Shown here one piece after another: positions 11,877 to 23,751 of a stretch of DNA of 64,000 nucleotides. The translations under genes and the position numbers were made by a program. A model generated the notes under the pieces. That model was not told the DNA's origin and did not search any database. It saw nothing but the letters and a program-made list of their open reading frames with translations. Positions within the stretch are counted from its first letter, which is position 1, and every line of letters starts with the position of its first letter. The stretch is from Aselliscus stoliczkanus. Lineage: Eukaryota; Chordata; Mammalia; Chiroptera; Hipposideridae. The stretch lies in assembly GCA_033961575.1 (NCBI GenBank), contig CM066735.1, positions 36,847,501 to 36,911,500 on the forward strand, written 5' to 3'.

Positions 11877-12204
11877 CAGTTGACCCTTGAACAACACAGG
11901 TTCAACCTATACCAGTTCACATATATTTTTGGATTTGTTTCAATAAATACTGTGAGTATTTCCATTCCTTATGATTTTCTTAATAACATTTTCTTTTTTT
12001 CTAGCTTAGTTTATTATAAGAATACAGTATATTATACATATAACATACAAAATATGTGTTAACTTACTGTTTATCAGTAAGGCTTCCTTCCGGTCAACAG
12101 TAACTATTAGCAGTTAAGTTTTTAGGGATTCAAAAGTTATACTCAGATTTTCGATTGCACAGGGGTCAGCATCCATAACCCCTGCATTGTTCAAGCATCA
12201 ATTT
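11877..12204 (+). mobile_element. MER2-like Tigger DNA transposon
   Basis: Starts CAGTTGACCCTTGAACAACA after a TA (11875-11876) and ends in the matching inverted repeat (ttgttcaagcatcaa) next to TA. Internal blocks 'agcttagtttattataag', 'ataacatacaaaatatgtg' and 'aaggcttccttccggtc' match my recall of MER2, a non-autonomous TcMar-Tigger element. The middle is shorter than the full element. Non-coding; the 60-codon frame inside is not a gene. Confidence 0.85.
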
Positions 12205-12904
12205 TATAATTACATGTTAGGTACCATAATTGTTGTAATATTTCTAGAATTTCTTTTGGAAAGCTTGTTTCCTGAACAAAAAAAGGAGTGTCTAGACCTT
12301 AGATGTTCTTCTGTCTCTCAGAGGTTGCATGAGCTGTGAAATGTTGCAAACACCATTTCTTCAGTCATGCTCGTCAAGAAATTAAAGCTGACTCAATGTA
12401 CAGTTAAAACAACTTGATTTCTTCATTGCTCTGGCAATTCAAGGGATGTCATGATTATGTGGAACAAAGGTCTCAGTCAGTATTAAAATAAAATACTCTT
12501 TACCTCTACAGAAAGCTTTATCTTATTGGCAACTGCCCAACACTGCCCAACGCTGGGACCTAAGTAGGTGCAATTGTTCTCCAATTCACAGTCTGCCCCT
12601 GCAGCTGCTCACAGCTAGCCAGAGAAATGACTCCTTTTCTCTGCTCGGTGCCTCATAGCTTGGGGAAAGTTATACATACAGCCCTGGATTTTGGCAAGAG
12701 ATTACATTTCAGGCTAATATTTGCCTGAAGAGTATCTCTTGTTGTGAATGTACCACAAGCTGTCCATGTTACCAGTAGACATCTCTCTAGGTTTGAGCCA
12801 CGAGGGTTTTGCTGCTTGGCATTTCTACCCATGTATTATAAGGAAATATAGCTATTTCTATTCCCCATCTCTTTGATTCTCAGGATATTCAGTTTATCAT
12901 TAAG
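12205..12904. other. Unassigned, non-repetitive
   Basis: No named repeat or gene. Composition is more balanced than nearby repeats. It includes a short duplicated ctgcccaac (about 12535-12552). Confidence 0.5.
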
Positions 12905-12916
12905 AAAATACTATTT

Positions 12917-13060
12917 GGAGGAGCCGGACGAGTGACTCAGTTGGTTAAGAGCTTGCTCAAGAGTGGAAGCTGAGCTCTGAGCAACAGCAGTTTGATACCC
13001 AGCCCAAGATGAGCAGCCACTGAGTTGCCAACAGGTAGCACGATGGCTCAGCTAAAAAAA

Positions 13061-13107
<47 letters not shown>
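12917..13107 (+). repeat. Type C SINE with (AAAT)n tail
   Basis: A roughly 140-bp SINE: head gagccggacgagtgac, then 'gagctctgagcaacagcag', a B-box-like region, 'gagttgccaacaggtagc' and 'ggctcagct', then an A-rich tail expanded to (AAAT)n (about 13054-13107). It is bracketed by AAAATACTATTT at 12905-12916 and 13108-13119. The right-hand copy also serves as the left copy of the next SINE. Confidence 0.85.
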
Positions 13108-13119
13108 AAAATACTATTT

Positions 13120-13339
13120 GGGGCAGCCAATTAGCTCAGGTGGTTAGAGCACTAGCTCATAACACCGAGGTTACCGGTTCAATTCCCACATTGGCCAAAG
13201 AACTGCACCCTCCACAACTAGAATGAGGACAGATACTTGACTTGGAACTGATGGGTCCTGGAAAAACACACTGTTTCCCAATAAAAAAAAAAAATTAAAA
13301 ATTAAAAATAAAAAAATAAAAATTTAAAATAAAAAGAAG
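13120..13339 (+). repeat. VES-like SINE (type V)
   Basis: Starts ggcagccaattagctcagg, with B-box-like GGTTCAATTCCC, then CCACAACTAG, 'acttgacttggaactgatgg', 'tcctggaaaaacacactg' and a CCCAATAAAA tail with A-rich extension. Bracketed by AAAATACTATTT at 13108-13119 and 13340-13351. This layout is the one I recall for bat VES-like SINEs. Confidence 0.9.
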
Positions 13340-13448
13340 AAAATACTATTTAATTTTGAGAAAACTAAAAGGGAAATTGTTTAAAAGGTATATCTAGTGA
13401 CTTTTAAGGAAATGATCTCTTCCACTTATATCTGAGAATAAACTTTTT

Positions 13449-13597
13449 TTTGTTTGTTTTTTTAGCTGAGCCATCCTGCCACCTGTTGGCAGCTCAGCGG
13501 CAGCTCATCTTGGGCTGGGTATCAAACTGCTGTTGCTCAGAGCTCAGCTCGCACTCCTGAGCAAGCTCTTAACCAACTGAGCCACTTGGCCAGCCCT
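13449..13597 (-). repeat. Type C SINE
   Basis: Minus-strand copy with A-rich tail (T-run about 13446-13464). 'agctgagccatcctgccac', 'gttgctcagagctcag' and 'aactgagccacttggccag' mark tail, body and head. The flank CTGAGAATAAACTTT (about 13432) is repeated with one change at about 13596-13611 as the target duplication. Confidence 0.85.
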
Positions 13598-13824
13598 GAG
13601 AATATACTTTTTAATACCTTTCCCAGCTTCTAGGAGCCACCTGCATTCCTTGGCCTGTGGCCTCTTCCTGGCATCATTCCAATCTCCTGCTTCCTTTTCC
13701 AGATCTCCTACTACTGACTGATTGGCTTGCCTCTTATATGAACCCTTATGATAACATTGGGCACACCTAGATAATCTAGGATTATCTCCCATCTCAAGAT
13801 CCTTAAATTAATCACACCAGCAGG

Positions 13825-13961
13825 GCCTGCCAAGTGGCTCAGTTGGTTAAGGGCTCACTCAAGAGTGCAAGCTAAGCTCTGAGCAACAGCAGTTTGATAC
13901 TCAGCCCCAGCTGAGCCACCAGGAAGGCTCAGCTAAAAAAAAAAAAACAAAAAAAAAAACT
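13825..13961 (+). repeat. Type C SINE
   Basis: Plus-strand copy, head gggcctgccaagtggctc, body 'gagctctgagc...'-like block, tail ctcagct plus an A-rich run with a single C. CACACCAGCAG (about 13814-13824) recurs as CACATCAGCAG (about 13962-13972), a target duplication with one mismatch. The central 'gttgccaacagg' block of other copies is shortened here. Confidence 0.85.
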
Positions 13962-16259
13962 CACATCAGCAGAGTACCTTTTGCCATATAAAGTAACAGT
14001 CACAGGTTCCAGTGATTAGGATGTGGAAAATTTCAGGGGATGGCAGGATGGGGGGGTCGGGGGAGATGCATTATTCAGCCTACTACACTCAACTATAAGA
14101 CATTTTTAACAATTCATATACACAAAAATTTGTTAAATTTTCTGTCTCTTTGCAGGAAAGAAAAATGTTATTTATTCTAAATCAAGTCCCTTCTGCAATA
14201 GAGTTTTTAAAATGACTTCAAAAATGAGTTTGGCTGCTTGAAGGGTTTTTTTTATTATAATAATTTACAAATCTCATTAAGCTTTGTTATTGTTTTCCCA
14301 ATTCTGAATCCACAGCTGTCACCAGAACGACATGCATGACTTAGAGGGTGTAAAAAACCACTTGTGGAAAGACTTCCTAATTCTTTTTTTTTATATTTAT
14401 GACAGAACATTCTTATTTTCTTGACTGCATCTTATACAATGATTAAGTGCCATAAATTATCATCTAGCTATTAAAAAAAATGTAAAACAGTTCAGCTTCA
14501 TTTCTCTAAATCACAAAGGAAATTCTTCTAAACCACTCTGGAATAACTATTCTTATCAACAAACACACACACATGCACACATGCACACACACACACACAC
14601 AAACTACATTTTAATTTTCTTACTTAAGATGCACATTTTTAAAATATTAGGGCCTTCTTTCTCCCCAAACATGTTACAAATTGGCCCTTTGCAAATGAGT
14701 CATTTGGTCACTTAATGTTCATTTTAAAATTAAATTTAGCTGTAAGAGTTCCCATCAGTGAAACCAACCTTTAACAAGTTAAAGCATTCTACTAAAATTA
14801 TGGCAATTTTATATTTGATAGTGATCGACAGTTGCTCTGAATTTATAATCCATCACAAATCCCATCAAAACTTTGTGCACAAGACTTTCAGTGTTGGTTC
14901 TTCCTCACATTGAGAAATATAACTAAAAATTGTGAAGGGTGACTGCAAAAAATCACAAGACTGCCTTTATATATCACTCAATCACTGCCTCTGAGTTTTA
15001 CAGAGAAATTTTCATAATCTGAAAGACTATAAGAAATAGCCATTCTATAACTTATTTTAACTGCTAAGCTGATTTTGTTGTTTACAAAAGCATAGGATAG
15101 TTTCTGGAACCTCATTTTGTGTAGTAGAATTTGTGTATACATGCTAATTGACACAGGAGGTTCACCAGTAATTCTGCCGTGTATCAAGGAAAGTCTCATA
15201 TTTGAATTTTTTTTAAAAAATAGTATCAGTTATACTCAAAAGGCACTGCCAGTATTGACTTCATTATGCACACATCATGCAGTTAATTTCTGATAAAACC
15301 CAATGGGTCTTTTTATTCATTACATGATACATAAATACTTTAAATGTTTGGATATGTATTATAAAACCTAAAATAACTTATGAATAGAAAATACATCTTA
15401 TTTCAGTCTAAGTCTTGAGATATAAAGATAAGTCATTAAACTGCTCATTCCATTCCTTAATCCATTCCTAATCTAATATACTCTATAACAATACAATCAG
15501 ATATGCAAGTATTCTAATAAGATTATATGAAATGTGATATAATTTTCTAGTCACTATTGTGTTATTCAGTTTACTCGCTATAGCTAATATATTAAGCTTA
15601 ATTTGCATAATAGGCTTTTCTTTTTCATGAATAGCATCATGATTCTTTAGGTACATTTCCCCTCTTATGTATGGGACTGCCAATCACCACCCCAACTCCA
15701 TAACCACATGGCTGGGCAAACAATCCAGCTACTGCTACTCTTCCCATCACATTATCCTGAATGAGAATCAAAGATGGAGAGTCCATTTTTCTCTGGTGAT
15801 GAAACTAGAAAAATATAGGCCATTTTCTTCTGGTAACCCAGATTTGTTCTTCATGGAGAAAACTGGCCTAGAAAAGTTAATACTATTTACAAAGTAAAGC
15901 ATTGATAAAAGATGCAGAGTGAAGGTTATGGCAGCACTTGAACCCTGGGTTGCAAAGGTCCATCTTTATCCCTGTACATCCTCTGCCTTGAATCATGGAG
16001 CCAATGAACTCCTTTCTTTGCTTAAACCAGTACAAGAGTCAAGAAGAAGAGGTGACTTTGTGGTAAGTTAAAAGATTGGCAAGATTTTCATAGTAGAGAT
16101 GCAAAGTGGTGGCAGCTAAGAAACAGTGTAAAAAGATAAAATAGAAGTTAATTTAACATATGGTGGAGATGAGTTCCCCCATTCTAGTCCCACCAAAGTA
16201 CTGATGCTGAGAGCCTTCCTTCCCAAATAACACCACCAGTCCAGATGTCATAGTCGTCA
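13962..16259. other. Unassigned AT-rich stretch with (CA)n
   Basis: No gene or named repeat. A (CA)-rich microsatellite lies at about 14563-14600. Reading frames of 60-76 codons in this stretch have no recognisable domain and strongly AT-driven composition. Confidence 0.5.
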
Positions 16260-16660
16260 CTTATTTGTGGTGTGGCCTAGGCACTAGAAAAGGAGAAGGC
16301 AACATGGGGAGTTTGGATTGAACTCTCAAAACCCATGGGCATGGAATGCATCCCCTCTATTGGGTAATCTATGCACAGCATACAAGCTTCTTCTGAGAGG
16401 CAAGTCAATAGGCAGCAATGAACAGAACAACCAGAGGCACAGCTCAGCCCGGGCCGCCACACTGCTCATCCGAATGAAAATGGTCAGACATTTGTTTGCC
16501 TCCCTGGTGCTGGTGACATATAATATGCAGCAGTTTCTCCAAACAGCTTCCATTTCCCTAAATTCAGGCACTTTACACCAGATACCTTTGACCTCCTGCA
16601 ACACCATGTCCAGGCCCACACATTCAAAGATCCATTTGATATCTTTCATTTTTCAATGAG
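16260..16660 (-). pseudogene. Possible decayed coding-like segment, unidentified
   Basis: On the minus strand a 107-codon frame opens at an ATG (16649) and runs to 16326. A second minus-strand frame (16462-16277) overlaps its end, and the two read as frame-shifted versions of one another. The composition is protein-like (balanced Cys, Trp, Leu, Arg) with the string REMEAVWRNCCILYVTSTRE, which I do not recognise. There is no splice-site or poly(A) evidence. It could be a decayed retrocopy, part of an old retroviral LTR or gene, or chance. No function is proposed. Confidence 0.2.
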
Positions 16661-16789
16661 TTCAGCAAATATTTTTGACACTGACTATTTGCAGGTTACT
16701 GTTTCCACACTCCTAAGAAGAGATGGATTGTTTTATAGGCATGGTAAAAAGTAACAACCACAACTGGATTAAATATTTTTGCTCCATCA

Positions 16790-17110
16790 ATGATAACTCA
16801 TCTCAATGCTCCTGAAAGCCAGCCAATCAGTGACATCCAGCTAGCCCCACTTCATCAATAGCCTCACTTCAATGAGCATGCCTCTGAAATTCAGCCCATC
16901 AACAACACCCCCACTCCCATGACCAAGCTTCTCCAACTGAATTAATTCATTCTTACCACTGAATGTTCAACATGAATGAATTCCATGCTTCCCAACAAAC
17001 CTATATAAGATCGACAGTCTTCTTTGTTTGGAGGGACTGTGCCTAACAAATGCAGTTCTCCCCTTCTTACATAAGTAATACATTCAGCTTTTTCATTTAG
17101 AATTGAATGC
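16790..17110 (+). repeat. Possible old LTR fragment
   Basis: A C-rich, repeat-like segment with 'ccagccaatcagtgacatc' (a CCAAT box) followed about 180 bp downstream by a TATA-like ctatataagatc at about 17001-17012 and then 'gggactgtgcctaac' and 'caaatgcag'. CCAAT, then TATA, then a start-like region is LTR-like, but I cannot name the family or see TG...CA ends. Confidence 0.3.
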
Positions 17111-17357
17111 TGATTTCATACTTCAGGAACTGAATAACTTTCTGATTGATGACATATTTGGATAAGTGATCTCTTCAAAACCAACATGGGATCAATGGAG
17201 CTACTCTAAAGATAAGAGAGAGTGCTACTAATTAGATCTCTCCTAATACTTAGAAACCACAAATAGAGAGTTTTAATTTATCTCAGAATTCCTGATGACA
17301 AAAACCAAGTTCATGATATAAGTTTTCCTATGTGGTTGCATTTAGTGCATACTCAGG

Positions 17358-17735
17358 ACTTTAGTTTGCTAGGACTGGCGTAAGAGAATATCACACACCG
17401 AATGGCCTTATTTCCTCACAGTTCTGGAGGATGGAAGTCCATGCTCATAGTGTTGAGAGGTTTGGCTCTTTCTGAGGGCTCTTTCCTTGGTTAAGATGGC
17501 CGCCTTCTCACTGTGCCTTCACATGGTCATCTCTCTGTAAGTACTAGTGTCTGGTGTCCAAATTTCCTCTTCTTATAACACCAGTCAGATTGAATCAGAG
17601 CCCACTCTAAAGACCTTATTTTAACTTAATCTCTTCTTTAAAGATCTTCTCTCCAAATAACATTCCGAAGTACTGGGGATTGGGACTTCAATATATCCTG
17701 CATTGAAGGGTACACAATTCAGCCCATAAAACAGA
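17358..17735 (-). repeat. MaLR-type (MLT1/MST-like) LTR
   Basis: Minus-strand LTR. On the plus strand it reads 'tttgctaggactggcg', 'cctcacagttctggagg', 'aagatggccgccttctcac', 'cttcacatggtcatctc', 'cttataacaccagtcag' and ends 'acacaattcagcccata', the standard MaLR LTR in reverse. No retroviral interior follows on either side. Confidence 0.8.
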
Positions 17736-18800
17736 GATATGCAGCCCAGATCCCCCATTAGTACTAAAAGGAATTAATCCACCAGATGCTGGAAGTGCTG
17801 CCAGGACACAGCCTTCAATTATCAGCCTTTTTCAGTAAAAGCTTGGCCTGAGAAATCTCCATCCCCAAGATTCTCTTCTCAGAGTAGTTCATCTCCCCAA
17901 AAATGATCAACACAGTATCATAAAGGCCCCGCCCCAAGCCTCTGAAGGCCCATCTCAGCTTCAAATGTATCATATATGAAACTCTCCCTCTGCCCTATGC
18001 TGCTTCCTTCCTGTCCACAGGTTTGATTCCAAGAGTACTTCCTAGTACATTTCTTACTCATTAATCTGTCTCCAAGTCTACCTCCTGGGGGACCCAGCCT
18101 GTGACACCTCTAAAACAGAATCCTGATTACACTGGAAAAAAATTAGTAGAGGCAAATCAGGTTCACCTGTTATATTACTTAAAATTCACAAAAAATGGTA
18201 TTCCTCACAAGGTTATAGAAACAGGGTGGCATATTTGAGCTTCTTTTAAATAATAGTACTTTCATAAATTATTTTTTCATAGGTAAGAAATGTGAGTCCC
18301 TTATGAGCTGTTTGCATAAAGTGATTACATTTAGACATTTGTAAGAGATGATGTTTAAGTTATCACTAAAGCATGGAGTGTTTAGCTTTTGATAAATTTT
18401 CCCTTGGCTATAACCAAAACATATAGTACTTAATAGAACATAAACTAAACAAGGAAACTGCTCAGGGACGCAAAAATTCAGTTCTGACCAACATTGTCTA
18501 CTATCAGAGGAGTGGATGTGTTTGCTTGTAGATGTCTGTGATATGGAGAACAGTATGCAGCATTCTTGTTGAAGCTTCTGCACACTTATTAAGACTGAAC
18601 TTCTAAGCCTGAAAGCCCTTTATCTGTGGACCAAAATGAAGATCCAGCACTGTCAGCCATATGATATAAGACAACTGACCAGTAACCAACTCCCAAGGCG
18701 GAAGGCTCACCAGAAACTCCTCCCCGCTCGAAAACAAATGAGCCTGTAACTGAAGAATCCACACTCCCATCCTGCCCTCAGATGATGAGCATCTACTATA
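17736..18800. other. Unassigned
   Basis: No gene or named repeat recognised. The 17740-18110 part (decently GC-rich, 'gtctacctcctggggg' and similar) may belong to another old LTR, but I could not identify it. A 104-codon minus-strand frame at 18269-18583 shows no domain. Confidence 0.4.
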
Positions 18801-19031
18801 GCCACAGAGGATGCCAAAAAAAAAGTATGTACATTTTAAGAAAGGAAAACTGTATTAAAATTGTAATAATATATATGTCAATAGCAAAAGATGAATGCAA
18901 GTCACATTTGACTTCTGCAGTTACAAGTGGTGCTCAAAGTGGTCAGCATCAGCGTCCAGACACTTCCGATTATGGTGAACCTCTGCTTGAGCAACGTTGA
19001 CCAAAGTATCAACATTTTTTGGCACCCCTGG
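18801..19031 (-). mobile_element. Mariner-type deletion derivative (family 2, copy 1)
   Basis: A 231-bp element between TA dinucleotides, with inverted ends: right end (minus-strand reading) CCAGGGGTGCCAAAAAATGT, left end CACAGAGGATGCCAAAAAA. On the minus strand the interior reads KCLDADADHFEHHL and then LQKSN, resembling the C-terminal tail of mariner-like transposases. It therefore looks like an internally deleted copy that keeps the transposase gene's 3' end. Non-functional. A second copy is at 29042-29498 on the plus strand. Confidence 0.7.
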
Positions 19032-21328
19032 TATATATACCATGATATTATGATATTTTGGCCTTCATGGTTTTTGTTATTGTGAATTAATCCAAATTGT
19101 GGTCTGATTTCCAATATCACCTTGAAGAAAATGATACAATCAGGTAGCTTCTGTCATGAGAGATGGCCATGCTTTTAACTGATCCTTCTATTCCCGCTAC
19201 CACCACAACACACACAAACACACATATATACACTCACTCACACACACCCCTTTTGGGGGGCACACACTCTAGGACTGAGATCAGATCAACATCAGGTAGT
19301 CATGTATAAACTTCTCCTCAGTGAACTAGCTATAAGATTCTTTAATAGCTTCATGTTATATTAAGTATTTTAATGAATTTGGCCAGGTGCTTTCTTCTGG
19401 AAGTCACATAACCATTATTAGACAAATGGACTCATAGAAGAGGATCAGGAGCCATCAAGGACAGGCAGTACATAGGCAATCTTTGGACCCTGCCATTGAA
19501 GAGTCTACCATTCAGATCTCCAGGAATTATCACCCAACTGTCAGGCCCAGAGAATACATGAAGTACAGTAGACTGTCATGTTGAGCTTGTACATCTAAAT
19601 ACACTGGATCAGTATTCTCAAACCATCTTATGGTAAAATACCTGTTTTATTTGTTTTTATTTACAATTCTTGTTTTATATGGGTGAACTACTATTTTTGG
19701 TCCATATCATATTCAAGAAGATGAGTCCACTAAGATGCTAGGGTATTTTAACGATGTCAAGTTGCTACAAAACATTTCTATTCACTGATGCTGAATTTCT
19801 CCATTGATCTTACTGCAGAATTGGTAGCAAGCAGTTTGTGGACAAGCACAAGTCCGTGGATGACACGTCGAGTAGCACAGTTCCATGTAAATTGTGTGGC
19901 ACTGAAAAGAGGATATGAACCTCAGAGCATGCCATCTGTCTTATTGCAGAACAGATTGTAAATAAAGCAAATTACCTTATGTGAGTTTAAATATTTAAAA
20001 CCTATCTCCCCAATATTAGCAAATTTTAATGTAGGGATCAACCCATATCTCTCTTCATTTTGTTTTAATAATACACATGAAATGGAAAGAGACACAAACC
20101 TTTAACAATAAAGAAATCCATTTTCTAAAAGCCATCTCTCTGAAATTCTGAAAGAATTGTGGACAGATGAGTTAGTTCAGGAACTATTAATTTAGGACAT
20201 ACCATAGGCTCTAGATTTTGCACTGGACATTGGACTCAGCTAAGGCCTGTTGTTGAGGAGTTCCCTATGTAAAATCCCATCTAGTAAAATATCAGATGAG
20301 ACATCTTAGTAGAAGAAAAGTCCCATGGTCCACAGTGGATCAGTGAGAATCGTTCCCGTAGTGACACTACCAGTGTAGACCAATCTAAATGGAGTTGCTG
20401 ACCTAAAAATGGTCAGCTCCCACTGACTGCTGTGAGCAATGGTTTTATTGCTGGTTTCTTGTAGAACCACATCCATCATCAGGTTAAAGCTGCAGGCCCA
20501 CCTTAAGTCTATGCAATGCACTGGTTTAGACCAACAAACTGAGATTTCCTAATATCACATATCACATCACATGAAATACTGAAGAATTTTTGCAATATGA
20601 AATACTGTGTTTGAATTAAAGAAAGAAAAAAGGTTTCTCTGGCTGACTAGTTCATTTGCTTAAATTCAACCGGTAGGTCTTTTAGTTTGTCAGTTTGCTG
20701 ACCAATAACTGGTCCTGTGCATTTCATAAAAATGAATTTTGACCCTCAAACATTTTGGAAGAGACCAAATGTAATTCCAAACCTTTCCTCAACTACAGAA
20801 TAGGATATATTATAGCCAATTGTTTGCAGCCATGGCAAATGCTACAGGCTGACTATTCTTAAGGAGAAAAAGAAAATATTGGTATGAAACAGCCAAAAGT
20901 GTAATTCCATATAGAGAGAGGTTTTAAAGGGGAATCTTTTCAAGAATATATGATATGTATAACTAGTTAAAAGAGAAAGTCATGTGTGCAATATGTATGT
21001 GGCTAAAATGAAAGTTTTCAGAAGTGGGACCTCAGGATGGAATGCATGGGTAGTTTAAACTTTTGCTTTAACAAAAATTTTTAAATAACTTAAAATTCTA
21101 CAAAGTAAGAGTACCCAGTTAGCTATTTAAGAAAATAAACAATAACCAAATCTCAAAATTTGCAATCAAATTTGAGTAGCCAATATAAACTAAAGGCACA
21201 ACCTACTTAGAATATTATATAGACATATATAACAGATACATGGATAGATAATGTTTGGTGTGTTGAAAATACTAAGATTTTTAATTCAATGTTATGAGAA
21301 AAGAGCATGATAAAAATATCTAACTATA
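19032..21328. other. Unassigned, with CA-rich tract
   Basis: No gene. A CA-rich tract lies at about 19206-19247, followed by a G-run. The 20165-20530 segment looks repeat-like ('gtcccatggtccacagtgg', 'cactaccagtgtag') but I cannot place it. Its 71-codon minus frame is not recognisable. Confidence 0.4.
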
Positions 21329-21757
21329 GGGCCGGCTGAGTGGCACATTGGTTAAGAGCTGGTTTTGGGATGCCAGGGGCCCTGGTTCGGATCCCACATA
21401 TGAGGGCCAGTGACACTGCTCTCTACAGCTAACAACAGCTCCACCTGGAGCTGGGCTGTGCGAGCCCCGGTGATGGTGTAGGCTGCAGCCCCTGCTGCAG
21501 TGGGCTACCATAGGCTACAGTGAAGGGCCAGCAGTGAGCTGCCAATAGCCACGGTGAGAGACCATCCAGAGGCCGGCCACTGATCTGCCTCATCTGGGAA
21601 GAGCGCAATGACGAAACCAACATAGGCCAGTGAAGCAACATCCTCCACAACTAGACTGAAGAACAAAAAGACAGCAACTTGTCTGTTCCCCTTCCCCGAT
21701 TCCCCAACACTGTTCTCCTCCCTCAATTCCCCAATAAAATCTTTAAAAAAAAAAAAT
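21329..21757 (+). repeat. Long composite SINE (type A)
   Basis: Complete copy: head ggccggctgagtggcac, B-box GGTTCGGATCCC, body, then CCCCAATAAAATCTTT and a poly(A) tail. The target duplication ATCTAACTATA is at about 21318-21328 and again at about 21757-21767. One of the best preserved copies here. Frames on its minus strand are by-products. Confidence 0.9.
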
Positions 21758-22043
21758 CTAACTATAGAACAATTTCAACCATGCTAAACAAAATGGCATG
21801 AAATATGCCAATTTGTTAACAGCCAGTGACAACCTCTGAGGGTAGAAATATTCATGAGTTAACATTATTTTTCTTTCTTTTTCCCCTGATAGTCTATCCT
21901 GAGGATGTTACTTTGACAATTGGAAAAGGGAGAAATGAACTTCATTCAAAAAAATAAGAACAGAAATTATAAACAGGTGGAAAAAAAGTTGCAAAGGGCA
22001 TGCTTATATTTTTTTAATTGGGTAGGAAATGAAATCTAATTGG

Positions 22044-22045
<2 letters not shown>

Positions 22046-22101
<56 letters not shown>

Positions 22102-22103
22102 TA
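22046..22103. repeat. (AT)n-(AC)n microsatellite
   Basis: About 20 AT units followed by about 7 AC units, ending at the TA that serves as the target of the adjacent MITE. Confidence 0.95.
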
Positions 22104-22184
22104 TATGGTTTTCAGAAAAGTCATGACACATTTTTGCAATGAAAAACATAGACAAAATACGTCATGACTTTTCTGATAATCCAA
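22104..22184 (-). mobile_element. 80-bp mariner-type MITE (family 1, copy 2)
   Basis: Aligns over its full length with the reverse complement of the copy at 6680-6759: TTTTCAGAAAAGTCATGAC at one end and GTCATGACTTTTCTGAT at the other, with acatagacaaaatacgtc in between. TA dinucleotides flank it (22102-22103 and 22185-22186). The outermost bases of the left inverted repeat have drifted, perhaps with the adjoining microsatellite. Confidence 0.85.
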
Positions 22185-22186
22185 TA

Positions 22187-23751
22187 TATCTATATATCTA
22201 TATATATGCAAACTAATTGTGCAACGCCATGTTTCCAGATTTAACTGTGTCGAGTAGAGGAATCTAACTACCTTTGAACAAAGGTTCCAGTAGCTCTAAT
22301 CTCTTCCCCTGTATTGTTTTCCCAAGTTTTAGGAGACTGTCAAGGAGGTTTCCTTTGAGCATCTTTCAAGAGAAAAGCATATTAGTAATTTGGATTTCTA
22401 ATGCTTTGTATTAATCAGCAAATTTGCTTTAACGACATTCAAATTGACTTATATGGACTTCCCAGGAGAGGGTCTATAGAACACAAAATCAACACTTTCC
22501 TTAGACTTCTCTCAACCAGAAAAAAATCCCTCACACTGCTTTTCATTTTCATATTTTAGCTAAAAAGGTACATTAAATTAATAAATCTGAATTCAAGTTG
22601 ATCCTTTATCATTTAGATTTATCCACTCTGCTTTATATAATAGCATATTCCTAAATATAACTGTAATCCTGGTCCCCAAAGAATGCTTAATATATGTTTA
22701 GCGATACCCCCATAGTCTCTGGAAACCTTATCCTTATATTTAGATTAACTAGCTGAAAGCCACTTTATGTAAATTCAATTTATATTTAAATAATAATCGA
22801 CTATGAATCACATTAGTAAAATAAGTCTTATACCAATGCTCTGATATGGGCATAAATAATATTTTGTTTCATGTTTGATGTGTTAGTAATTTAAAAATCT
22901 ATATTAACAAATACTGTCTACATGTGCCAGATGTTCAATTAAAAGCTATCTCACATGTCCTGCCAGAATCCTTTATGATATTCAATATCAATTATTATGG
23001 CAAAATTGTGATTCTAGGAAATGAGAAAAAAAGGGATTCTGTCCTGGAGACACTGAGCACTTGCACTGCATGCTTACAAGTTATGATGTGTGTTCCCTGC
23101 TTATCTTAGAAGCAGAGTCAGGTTTTAATGGGAGATAAGCTAAACATTTGTCTCCCATTTAAGCTCTGCAAACCATTGATGTACAGGGTGGTGGCCTGTC
23201 ATTAGAATATCCCAGTTTGAACCACCAGATGATTGCACTTGGACAAGGAAAGCGTTAGCCTCATGTAGAAGTGTCAATAAAAAAAAAAAATCTGAAGTAA
23301 TTAAAGTAAAAATCTCTACCTACATAAAAAAGGAAAAAATTAGAGACAAGAACATTATTACTCATAATTACGGATCTCTGGGAGAAGAAATTATAAGTAA
23401 TTTTATGATAGAAAAACAACCAATGCCAGATTTAGTAAAATTTGTTGATTTAAACAAGTACTAATATCAAACCGGTACCATAAATAAACAAATAAATGAA
23501 CGAAGTACCCACATCAAATTTGTTATTCCATGGATTCTAACAACCTTAACAAGAAAATGTGATTTTTATTCATACATACATATATATGTGATTTGTGCTA
23601 CTTCATAATAGATAATGTTCAAAATTCCGATAGGTAATTAGAATAAAAATTCTACTGATTTAAATTTGACATGTTAACAGATTGATTATAGCATAAATGC
23701 AAACTGTTAGTAATAAAATTTACTAAGTTATACATATGTTTTAAAGGCAAT
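22187..23751. other. Unassigned AT-rich
   Basis: No gene or named repeat. A perfect-armed palindrome CCTTTGAACAAAGG lies at 22271-22284. Sequence 22260-22450 has no repeat character and might be unique or conserved. Confidence 0.5.

Noticed and set aside
12905..13351. CRISPR-like direct repeats
   Set aside because: The three 12-bp repeats are target-site duplications around SINEs in a mammalian genome.
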